Source of the DNA: a bacterium
GTDB lineage: Bacteria; Actinomycetota; Acidimicrobiia; Acidimicrobiales; CATQHL01
DNA length: 13,518 bases
Direction of reading: 5' to 3'
Assembly: GCA_026713745.1 (NCBI GenBank)
Contig: JAPONU010000031.1
Span: forward strand, 1-13,518
The notes below the pieces were generated by a model. It made no database searches. It was not told the DNA's origin and saw nothing but the letters and a program-made list of their open reading frames with translations. The translations under genes were made by a program, and so were the position numbers. Every line of letters begins with the position of its first letter. Within the stretch, counting starts at the first letter, position 1. Shown here piece after piece: positions 7,907 to 13,518 of the stretch.

Positions 7907-7927
7907 TTGTCCCCAAGTTGGGAACAA
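7907..7927. promoter_or_regulatory. Near-perfect 21-bp palindrome, candidate operator
   Basis: Arms TTGTCCCCAA and TTGGGAACAA are mirror complements at nine of ten positions around the central G7917. It sits in the divergent spacer, about 80 bases upstream of the regulator start and 140 bases upstream of the SDR start. Two related half-sites flank it: ACAAT at 7881-7885, and ATTGTCC (7906-7912) facing GGACAAT (7933-7939). The position and symmetry suggest autoregulation by the adjacent regulator and control of the SDR gene. Confidence 0.6.
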
Positions 7928-7975
7928 GTGGTGGACAATCCGCGGTTCTGTTTCGGATGCGAGACGGACCGGACG

Positions 7976-8009
7976 TTGCGCCGCGGAAATAATCGGTATT
8001 CTCTCGCCC
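7976..8009 (+). promoter_or_regulatory. Candidate promoter of a leaderless regulator mRNA
   Basis: TATTCT (7997-8002) fits the TANNNT -10 consensus. Seven bases then separate it from the GTG at 8010, which places the predicted transcription start at the start codon itself. A weak -35 (TTGCGC, 7976-7981) lies 15 bases upstream of the -10. No ribosome binding site is seen before the GTG, as expected for leaderless messages, which are common in Actinobacteria. Confidence 0.5.
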
Positions 8010-9485
8010 GTGCCCGAGTCGCTCGACACTCTCGTGCTCGGGCAGCGGATCCGGCATGAGCGGCGCCGGAAAGGGCTGACTCTCGCCGAGTTGGGCGAAC
8101 TGGTGGGCCGCCCGGCTCCCTACCTCTCGCAACTCGAGAACGGCAGGATCGAGCCGCGCCTGTCGCTGCTGGGTGACCTCGCCGAGGTCCTGGGGTGCAA
8201 CCCGGGCGACCTGCTGAACGGCGAGGCGCCGACCCGACGCGCCGAGTTGGAGGTTCGGCTCGCCCGCATCCAGCAGACCGACGCCTACCGCTCGCTGCGG
8301 CTGCCCGAACTGAAGGCCACCGCCCGGCTCCCCGACACCGCCCTGGAGCATCTCCTGGCGCTGCACGACGCCTGGCGGGACGGCTCGGAGAGCCGCTCCG
8401 CCGGCGCCGGAGTCCCTGCGGTGGATCCGGTGCGGCGGGCGAACATCGTGTTGCGAGCGCAGATGCGTGCCCGCAGCAACTACTACGGCGAGATCGAAGA
8501 GGTGGCGACCGCAGCCCTCAGGGCCGCGTCCTACCCCGGTACCGGCCCGATCTCCGAGCGGATCCTGCTCGACCTCGCCGAGCACTTCGGCTACCGGATC
8601 GACCGGGTACGCGACATCCCCCGCTCGACCCGATCGGTCACCGACCTGCGCCGCCGGGTGATCTACATCCCCCAGCGCGACGAGTTGCCGACCCGCGCCG
8701 CCCGGTCGGTGGTGCTCTCGACCCTGGGCCACTTCGCCCTCGACCACTCCGACCCCGAGACCATCGAGGACTACCTGCGCCAGCGGGTGGAATCCAACTA
8801 CTTCGCCGGGGCGGTGCTGGCGCCGGAGAGCCCGGCGGTGGCACTGCTGGACGAGGCGGCCGCTAGCGGCGACATCGCCGTGCAGGACCTGAAGGACGTC
8901 TTCTACGTGTCCTACGAGATGGCCGCCCACCGGCTCACGAACCTCGCCACCCGCCACCTCGGCATCCCGATGCACTTCATGCGGGCCGACGAGGAGGGAC
9001 TCATCTCGAAGGCCTACGAGAACGACAACGTGCCCTTCCCGACCGCACCCGACGGGAGCCTCGAGGGTGTGCGTGTCCCGACCTTGTGGGCGCCGCGCCA
9101 GGTGTTCCACTCCGCCGACACCTACGCCACGTACGCCCAGTACACCGAGACGGACGCCGGCGACTACTTCTGCGTCACCCAGGTGGACACCACCCGCGAC
9201 CACGGCCACACCGTGACCGTCGGCACGACCGCAGACCATGCCGGGCGCTTCCGGAGCAGCGACACCGCGCGCCGCATCGTCGCTCCGCAGGCGACCGGCG
9301 TCACCGGCCCCGGAGCCGGTGACGGGCTGGCGCGCGACCGCAGGGTGTGGGCCTCGGCTCGTGATCGCGAGTTCGTCCTGGGCCCGTTGACCTCGCCCGA
9401 CGGCGCCCTGGCGCCCTCACCGGGCGTCTCCATGAGCGAGGTCCACGCCTTCCTCGACCGCCACCGCAGCGACACCGGCACGTAG
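8010..9485 (+). CDS. XRE-family regulator with short-chain fatty-acyl (ScfR/RamB-like) domains
   Basis: 491 residues, close to the usual size of this family. An N-terminal XRE helix-turn-helix spans about 8-65 (GQRIRHERRRKGLTLAEL, then PYLSQLENGRIEP). The middle part (about 160-260) matches the IrrE/M78-like segment, but the zinc motif HExxH is absent (LSTLGHFALDH, 236-246), so it should not be a peptidase. The C-terminal half has the ScfR signature MHFMRADEEGLISKAYEN (321-338), VPFP (341-344) and the RQVFHS...YAQYTETDAGDYFCVTQVD region. Members such as RamB control acyl-CoA, acetate or propionate metabolism. The cysteine-containing motif often found near the C-terminus of relatives is not seen; only Cys63 and Cys388 are present. 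The GTG at 8010 is chosen because it just precedes the HTH and lies at the end of a promoter-like box. The gene is divergent from the SDR. Confidence 0.88.
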   Translation: MPESLDTLVLGQRIRHERRRKGLTLAELGELVGRPAPYLSQLENGRIEPRLSLLGDLAEVLGCNPGDLLNGEAPTRRAELEVRLARIQQTDAYRSLRLPELKATARLPDTALEHLLALHDAWRDGSESRSAGAGVPAVDPVRRANIVLRAQMRARSNYYGEIEEVATAALRAASYPGTGPISERILLDLAEHFGYRIDRVRDIPRSTRSVTDLRRRVIYIPQRDELPTRAARSVVLSTLGHFALDHSDPETIEDYLRQRVESNYFAGAVLAPESPAVALLDEAAASGDIAVQDLKDVFYVSYEMAAHRLTNLATRHLGIPMHFMRADEEGLISKAYENDNVPFPTAPDGSLEGVRVPTLWAPRQVFHSADTYATYAQYTETDAGDYFCVTQVDTTRDHGHTVTVGTTADHAGRFRSSDTARRIVAPQATGVTGPGAGDGLARDRRVWASARDREFVLGPLTSPDGALAPSPGVSMSEVHAFLDRHRSDTGT

Positions 9486-9525
9486 ACGGCTGACGGGCGG
9501 TACGTGCGGACCACTGTGTTCGAAT

Positions 9526-9551
9526 GTCATTCCGGTGGAAGCCGGAGTCCA
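9526..9551. repeat. Dispersed-repeat-like palindrome ('VIPAKAGIQ'-type element)
   Basis: ATTCCGG and CCGGAGT pair around the 6-base centre TGGAAG (seven pairs, one G-U), flanked by GTC and CCA. Translated forward it reads VIPVEAGVH, and in reverse VDSGFHRND. These closely resemble the well-known false peptides VIPAKAGIQ and MDSRLRGND that come from short palindromic repeats scattered between genes in many bacteria. The match is by memory of the pattern, not by a search. Confidence 0.55.
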
Positions 9552-9630
9552 CACCGCAGCGGCTTCGCCGGCGCCGCGGGCAGACGACGCAGCATGCTCT
9601 TGCTCCTCGTCTCGGCACCCGCTGAACGCC

Positions 9631-9663
9631 TGGCTCGGGTATCCGGTAGAGTCGCCCGAGCCA
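9631..9663. promoter_or_regulatory. 9-bp-arm inverted repeat with a possible -10 box in its centre
   Basis: Perfect arms TGGCTCGGG (9631-9639) and CCCGAGCCA (9655-9663) flank a 15-base centre that contains TAGAGT (9647-9652), a TANNNT match. It lies about 100 bases upstream of the first gene of the ATPase module and 145 bases after the regulator stop. It may be an operator over the module promoter or a transcript hairpin. No T-run follows, so intrinsic termination is unlikely. Confidence 0.45.
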
Positions 9664-9764
9664 AGAATTACGGGCAGGCCTTGGCGACCGCAGCGCCGTG
9701 ACCTGACCGGTAGCACCCGCCGCACCGTCTGCGCCACGACGCCCGAGATCCGGACAGCTTCCCC

Positions 9765-10562
9765 ATGACTCAACCGGAAAGCCTCGAACAAGCCTTCGCG
9801 GACGTGGAGCAAGAGGCCTCCTCGGCTCTCGACTCGACCAAGAAGCTGCAGGGTCTGCTCAGGCAGCTCCACAAGAGTTCTCGGGAGGGGAACGTGGCCG
9901 CGCTGAAGCGAGTGCAGGGCAGGCTCCGCGAAGCATCGACCGAACTGACCCGCGCCGTTGAGGGTGCAGCCGGTTCGTGGCTTCTCGGCGACGAGGAGGA
10001 AGTCGGCTACCTCCGCGAAGGCTATGCGGCCGAGTTGATCCGCGTGGCGGCCGAGCAGGGCTTGGAGATCCACGAGACCGACGGGCAGCTGATATCGCAT
10101 CCCTCCACGGTGCGGATCCTCGCGGGCGACCGCGCCGTCCGCATCGACAGGAAGAAGGTCTCGACGATCAGACCGTCCCACCTCGTCGAGTTGCTGCGCA
10201 AGAACCAGAACAGGCCGGCACGCTTCCGCCCGGAGCCGTTCCTCAAGGCCCTCCACGAGGTCTACACCGCGCTCACCAGCGGCACACAGACTCCCCCGGG
10301 TGGCGTGGTGATCCCTCTTGACCGGATCTACCGACTCCTGACCTCGCTGCCGGGAAGCCAGCGAGACTATTCGCGCACCGATTTCGCTCGGGACCTGTAC
10401 CAACTGGAAACCGCCGGGGCAACCACGACGAAAGCCGGCGCAAGGGTCTTCTTCCCTTCGTCCACGGGAGCGCGCAGCGCCAGGAACCTGTTCACGTTCG
10501 TCGGCGGGGACGGGCGCGAAGTGAAGTATTTCGCCATTCGCTTCGAGCAGCCGGCCGGCTGA
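9765..10562 (+). CDS. Unrecognised coiled-coil protein, first gene of the BrxD-like ATPase module
   Basis: 265 residues; I do not recognise the family. The N-terminal 70 residues are charged and heptad-like (LEQAFADVEQEASSALDSTKKLQG onward, in parts), suggesting a helical coiled coil. A middle domain (about 78-170) contains GYLREGYAAELIRVAAEQGLE, then SHPSTVRIL, VRIDRKK and IRPSHLVELLRKNQ, a mixed alpha/beta pattern. The C-terminal part (about 180-262), with alternating helices and a strand pair (ARVFFPS, NLFTFVG, VKYFAIRFEQ), could be a winged-helix fold. No signal peptide, membrane segment or catalytic motif is visible. The ATG at 9765 is the only ATG/GTG/TTG between an in-frame TAG at 9711 and the protein body; its ribosome site is weak. 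The stop shares one base with the next start (TGATG), so translation is coupled. It is likely a structural or DNA-binding subunit, by inference. Confidence 0.82.
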   Translation: MTQPESLEQAFADVEQEASSALDSTKKLQGLLRQLHKSSREGNVAALKRVQGRLREASTELTRAVEGAAGSWLLGDEEEVGYLREGYAAELIRVAAEQGLEIHETDGQLISHPSTVRILAGDRAVRIDRKKVSTIRPSHLVELLRKNQNRPARFRPEPFLKALHEVYTALTSGTQTPPGGVVIPLDRIYRLLTSLPGSQRDYSRTDFARDLYQLETAGATTTKAGARVFFPSSTGARSARNLFTFVGGDGREVKYFAIRFEQPAG

Positions 10563-11518
10563 TGGCGCACACGATCGACATCGCACACTGGTTCGAGGTG
10601 ATCGACTCGGAGTACCTGTCGTCGTTCATCCCCGAGGGTGGCTCGTCGGTGAAGTTCGCCGCCGTACCGGAGCGCTTGATCCCATCTCTGGGCACCATGA
10701 TCGAGGACCGCTGCCGGGAACGGGACTACCTCGTGCTGCGACTAGATGCGCGCAACGAGCGCGCCCACATGCCTCAGGACTTCTTCTTCACCCTGGCGCG
10801 CCAGATGGATTGGCGGACGCTGGCGCGGCGCGCCGTTCTGCGTTTCGCCTCCGAGAACGGATACGAGGCGGAAGGGATCGACCCGGCGACTCCGGGCGTC
10901 TATGACGCGATCGCCGCTGCCGGCAACACCTCACCTCGGTTCGTGCGAGCGGATCTGGCGCCGGAAATACAGCGACACGTCTTCGCCAACCCTCACATGG
11001 CCAAGGACTTCCGCGTCTGCATGAGCCACCTCTGCCTGAGGGAGTTCGCCGCCCACGCGTACGATGCGGAACCATTGTTGGACTGGCTGACCGGCGAGAA
11101 CACCCGGATCAGTTCGGTCCGACCATTCTCGATCGCCGGCGGCATCAACCGCACGACCGCCCGCTATTTCATAGAGTCATCGCTCTACTGGATACAGAAC
11201 GCGGGATACGCAGGGACCGTCATACTGTTCGACAATCGCCGCGTCACCCTGTCCCGGAATCCCAAGGACGGGCACCGGTATTACACGAGAGCCATGACTC
11301 TGGAACACTACGAGATGCTGAGGGAGTTCATCGACGGCGTGGACCGCCTGAGGAGCACGCTGATGCTCGTCGTCACCAGCGAGGAGTTCCTCGATCCGTC
11401 CCCGGACCGTCGATCCCGCGGTTACGGGATCTATCCCGCCCTCCAGACCCGTGTCATGGACGACGTGCGCGACTCGAACAGAGCGAATCCGGTCGCGTCA
11501 CTGGTCGTGCTGTCGTAG
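10562..11518 (+). CDS. Degenerate BrxD-like (DUF2791-type) ATPase homologue lacking the P-loop
   Basis: 318 residues. The layout parallels the intact ATPase encoded next to it. IQNAGYAGTVILFDNRR (211-227) corresponds to IRAAGYAGWVILLDEIE, LEHYEMLREF...LMLVVTSEEFL to the ARSYAELARWF...LVVVATVTEDF block, and YPALQTRVMDD to IAPRLADR. The Walker B pair DE is DN here (Asp224-Asn225), and where the P-loop should be, about 26-42, there is EGGSSVKFAAVPERLIPS with no GxxxxGK[ST]. LLDWLTGEN (172-180) corresponds to the conserved W-x-G segment of the family. It is therefore probably a non-hydrolysing partner of the active ATPase. The start overlaps the upstream TGA by one base. The stop codon is built into the AGGAG ribosome site of the next gene. 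The homology is my alignment by eye. Confidence 0.72.
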   Translation: MAHTIDIAHWFEVIDSEYLSSFIPEGGSSVKFAAVPERLIPSLGTMIEDRCRERDYLVLRLDARNERAHMPQDFFFTLARQMDWRTLARRAVLRFASENGYEAEGIDPATPGVYDAIAAAGNTSPRFVRADLAPEIQRHVFANPHMAKDFRVCMSHLCLREFAAHAYDAEPLLDWLTGENTRISSVRPFSIAGGINRTTARYFIESSLYWIQNAGYAGTVILFDNRRVTLSRNPKDGHRYYTRAMTLEHYEMLREFIDGVDRLRSTLMLVVTSEEFLDPSPDRRSRGYGIYPALQTRVMDDVRDSNRANPVASLVVLS

Positions 11519-11530
11519 GAGATTCGCGCC

Positions 11531-11560
11531 GTGCCCCCTGTAGCCGTGCCCCCTGTCGTC
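11531..11560 (+). repeat. 15-bp tandem duplication at the ATPase start codon
   Basis: GTGCCCCCTGTAGCC is followed at once by GTGCCCCCTGTCGTC, two 15-base units identical over the first 11 bases. They encode M/V-P-P-V twice and create two in-frame GTG starts. Only the first start has well-placed ribosome binding (AGGAG, 9 bases away). Confidence 0.7.
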
Positions 11561-12859
11561 GACGAGTTCACGCCGCTCGAATGCCGCCGTGCCTTGGAGG
11601 CTCTCCGCAGCGGCGTGCCGAACAGGGAAGCGGTTGCGATACTGGGTTGCGAGCAGCCCGAGATCGAACGCCGCTTCGATGCGATTCTGGCCGGCGCGGC
11701 CGGCACGAGCGCCGCGCCGGGCGACGGCGGGGGGATGCTCGTCTCCGGCGACTTCGGATCCGGGAAGTCTCACCTGCTGGCCCACCTCGAGCACTTGGCG
11801 CTGGCGCAGGGGTTCGTCTGCAGCACCGTCGCTGTCAGCAAGGAGACTCCGTTCTACGACCTCGGCAAGGTCTTCAAGTCGGCGATGGAGAACAGCCGCA
11901 TCCCCGGACACAGTGGACGCCTCATCGAGGAACTGGGCCAGGCACTCGACCCGCGCTCGGACCGGTACGGCGACTTCTTCCGCTGGGCGGACAATGCCGC
12001 GGCCAGCGGTCTGAGCCCGATGTTCCCGGCCGGCCTCCTCGTCCACGAACGCTTGGACGACCCCGAGCTGAACAGGGAGATCGAGGACTTCTGGGCCGGG
12101 GATCCGCTCCGCAAGACGCGGATCACGACCGGCCTGAGGGAGATCGGTCAACTCGCCAACTACTCCTTCCGGGCGCCCAAGGCGGCCGAGCTTCCCCCGC
12201 AGCGCCTCCGTTTCATGTCCGAACTGATCAGAGCGGCCGGCTATGCGGGGTGGGTGATTCTCCTCGACGAGATAGAACTCGTGGCCCAATTCTCCATCCT
12301 GCAGCGGGCCAGATCGTATGCCGAACTGGCCCGCTGGTTCGGGCGCGCGCCCGGCCGGCCGGATCCAGGACTCGTCGTCGTGGCGACGGTGACCGAGGAC
12401 TTCGCTCTCGAGATCATCAGCCCGGACGGCACCAGGAAGGATCGTGACTACATCGCCCCGAGGCTGGCCGACCGTTATCAGCACCTGAGCGGTCCGGCAG
12501 AGATCGGCATGCGGATACTCGAGCACGAGGCTGTACCGCTGGGCGCGCCGCGCGAGGACGACGTTCCTGCGACCATCGAGGCGCTTCGGCGGCTCTACAG
12601 CACGGCATACGGCTCGGAGGCGCCTGTCCTTCCGCTGCCGAGCCGGGGGGCCGGCTACCAGAACCGGATGCGCTACCGGGTGCGGGCCTCGATCAGCGAG
12701 TGGGACCTGCGCAGGCTGTATCCGGACTACAACCCGCGGATCGAGGGCGACGAGTTCCGGTACCGCTACGAGGAGGAGGCCGAGACCGAGGAGGGATCGG
12801 ATCCCGGCGACGCAGGAGCGGACACCCCGACCCCGAACTCACAGTCACCGGACTCCTGA
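11531..12859 (+). CDS. BrxD-like (DUF2791-type) P-loop ATPase
   Basis: 442 residues. An N-terminal helical segment typical of the family (CRRALEALRSGVPNREAVAILG, split at 18-39) precedes Walker A GDFGSGKS (73-80). Walker B is VILLDE (242-247), followed by a strand VVVATVTEDF that ends in sensor-like polar residues. Relatives are the BrxD ATPases of BREX and Pgl anti-phage loci, which are thought to act in multi-protein complexes on DNA. The C-terminal 30 residues are acidic and disordered (EEEAETEEGSDPGD and onward). GTG at 11531 is chosen because AGGAG (11517-11521) lies nine bases upstream. A second in-frame GTG at 11546 is possible. The naming as BrxD-like is family recognition without a search; other DUF2791-type ATPases in defence systems would look similar. 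Confidence 0.82.
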   Translation: MPPVAVPPVVDEFTPLECRRALEALRSGVPNREAVAILGCEQPEIERRFDAILAGAAGTSAAPGDGGGMLVSGDFGSGKSHLLAHLEHLALAQGFVCSTVAVSKETPFYDLGKVFKSAMENSRIPGHSGRLIEELGQALDPRSDRYGDFFRWADNAAASGLSPMFPAGLLVHERLDDPELNREIEDFWAGDPLRKTRITTGLREIGQLANYSFRAPKAAELPPQRLRFMSELIRAAGYAGWVILLDEIELVAQFSILQRARSYAELARWFGRAPGRPDPGLVVVATVTEDFALEIISPDGTRKDRDYIAPRLADRYQHLSGPAEIGMRILEHEAVPLGAPREDDVPATIEALRRLYSTAYGSEAPVLPLPSRGAGYQNRMRYRVRASISEWDLRRLYPDYNPRIEGDEFRYRYEEEAETEEGSDPGDAGADTPTPNSQSPDS

Positions 12860-12868
12860 TCCACGGCC

Positions 12869-13518
12869 TTGCCGACCCCCCTCGACGAGGTCTCCGAACG
12901 CACCGGCGTCATCGGTTGGCTCCGCGTCATTGCCGAGGAGGACTCCGGAGGTGTGGTCGCTGCACTGTTCGAGGCATCCTTGCAGGGCGAACCCCTCGGT
13001 TTCTGCTTCACCCGGGCCGGCTTCGGCGACGCTGGGACCGGCGTATCCGGATTCTCCGAGGCGGTCCCGGCCCTCCTCGCGACGCTGCTCCGGGCCGCCT
13101 CGCTCCCCCCGAGCCTGCTCGTGGGACTGGCAACCGAAGTCCCGCCGGCGCCGGTCGCCGCGGCCATGGAGGCCCGCGTCCCCTTCTGCCTGCTGGGACC
13201 CCCGGACCGTCGGCGGGCCTCCGACGGTTCCAACGGTCGCGGCACGCGTCCGACCTGGATGACGCCGGCCCCGCCCGGTGACACCGGCGCGGCGCGACTG
13301 CTCGAGGAGATCCTGGCATCGGCCGATCCGCTCGAGCCGTTCGAACGGGCCGCCGAGGGTCTGCGGGAGGCGTTCGACGACCCGCACGTACGGGCGCTGG
13401 CAGGGTCGGCGGGGCTGGCGACGGTGGTCAGCCTGGCGTTCCCGGCCGCCGATCGGCGCCGGCGGCACCCGCAGCCGATCCGTTCAGGCAGGCCGCCGCG
13501 ACGTGCCGGCAGGGACCC
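12869..13518 (+). CDS. Unrecognised protein, fourth gene of the module, cut by the right edge
   Basis: At least 216 codons stay open to the window edge, with high GC at third positions and a balanced composition; the other five frames here read as Arg/Pro/Ser-rich shadow. The product starts PTPLDEVSERTGVIGWLRV, then has hydrophobic alternation (VVAALFEASLQGEPLGFCF; SEAVPALLATLLRAASL; SLLVGLATEVPPAPVAAAM) suggesting a folded alpha/beta domain. I do not recognise the family, and no catalytic motif is evident. The start is uncertain. TTG at 12869 is the first usable codon after the in-frame TGA of the ATPase gene (12857-12859) and lacks a good ribosome site. GTG at 12953 has AGGAGG upstream but would remove what looks like conserved N-terminus. 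The 9-base gap and shared frame imply coupled translation or occasional readthrough. Confidence 0.66.
   Translation, partial: MPTPLDEVSERTGVIGWLRVIAEEDSGGVVAALFEASLQGEPLGFCFTRAGFGDAGTGVSGFSEAVPALLATLLRAASLPPSLLVGLATEVPPAPVAAAMEARVPFCLLGPPDRRRASDGSNGRGTRPTWMTPAPPGDTGAARLLEEILASADPLEPFERAAEGLREAFDDPHVRALAGSAGLATVVSLAFPAADRRRRHPQPIRSGRPPRRAGRD

Larger units (their letters stand above)
9486..9764. other. Non-coding spacer before the ATPase module
   Basis: A 279-base stretch with no convincing gene. Short open frames exist, but their translations are low-complexity Arg/Pro/Ser-rich and they have no ribosome binding sites. It holds a dispersed-repeat-like element and a longer inverted repeat (both listed separately). 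No clear terminator for the regulator gene is visible. It probably carries the promoter of the downstream operon. Confidence 0.6.

Noticed and set aside
7767..9239. Long open frame on the minus strand running into the SDR gene
   Set aside because: It is antisense to the regulator, which has clear domains. The SDR motifs and a strong ribosome site place its start at 7766.
9535..9768. 77-codon open frame in the spacer before the module
   Set aside because: It starts with GTG, includes the VIPVEAGVH-like repeat peptide, has no ribosome site, and is Arg/Ser/Pro-rich, so it is not a credible gene.
9417..10586. 389-codon open frame on the minus strand opposite the first module gene
   Set aside because: It overlaps the plus-strand gene completely, has low-complexity composition, and breaks the coupled plus-strand operon. 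It is typical of high-GC antisense shadow.
1..13518. CRISPR arrays, tRNA or rRNA genes, insertion sequences
   Set aside because: No regularly spaced direct repeats, no cloverleaf-type sequence and no transposase-like protein could be found on either strand.

Overview
The window is a GC-rich, gene-dense chromosomal stretch with short intergenic gaps, GTG and possibly TTG starts, one apparently leaderless gene, and an actinobacterial-looking lipoprotein (AACGDDEE followed by a Pro-rich linker). I infer a high-GC Actinomycetota, possibly Acidimicrobiia. No rRNA or tRNA is present to settle this, so the assignment is tentative.

Region 1 (1-6773, minus strand) is one compact catabolic and uptake operon. 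In transcription order it encodes a substrate-binding lipoprotein, an RbsC-type permease, an RbsA-type double ATPase, HyuA and HyuB. HyuB runs off the left edge. The last four genes are chained by 4-base start/stop overlaps (ATGA or GTGA). The binding protein is separated from the permease by a strong 15-bp hairpin, which probably sets a high binding-protein to transporter ratio. The layout suggests import of a small cyclic amide or related compound (hydantoin, lactam or oxoproline type), followed by ATP-dependent ring opening. The exact substrate cannot be read from the sequence.

Region 2 (6774-9485) holds an SDR-family oxidoreductase on the minus strand and a divergent XRE/ScfR-type (RamB-like) regulator on the plus strand. 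The 243-base spacer between them contains a near-perfect 21-bp palindrome, further ACAAT/ATTGT half-sites, a 14-bp perfect palindrome and promoter-like boxes. The 225-base gap before the binding-protein gene holds inverted and direct repeats that look regulatory.

Region 3 (9486-9764) is a non-coding spacer with two elements: a 26-base sequence resembling the dispersed repeat that is often mistranslated as 'VIPAKAGIQ', and a 9-bp-arm inverted repeat around a possible -10 box.

Region 4 (9765-13518, plus strand) is a tight operon of at least four genes cut by the right edge. It encodes a coiled-coil protein with a possible winged-helix C-terminus, a P-loop-less relative of BrxD-type ATPases, an intact BrxD-like (DUF2791-type) P-loop ATPase, and an unrecognised protein that starts in the same frame just after the ATPase stop codon. 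This module is the best candidate for an undescribed system. BrxD-type ATPases are known from anti-phage (BREX and Pgl) loci, and pairing a dead and a live copy with two unknown proteins suggests a multi-subunit defence or DNA-transaction complex. Any effector or helicase would lie to the right of the window.
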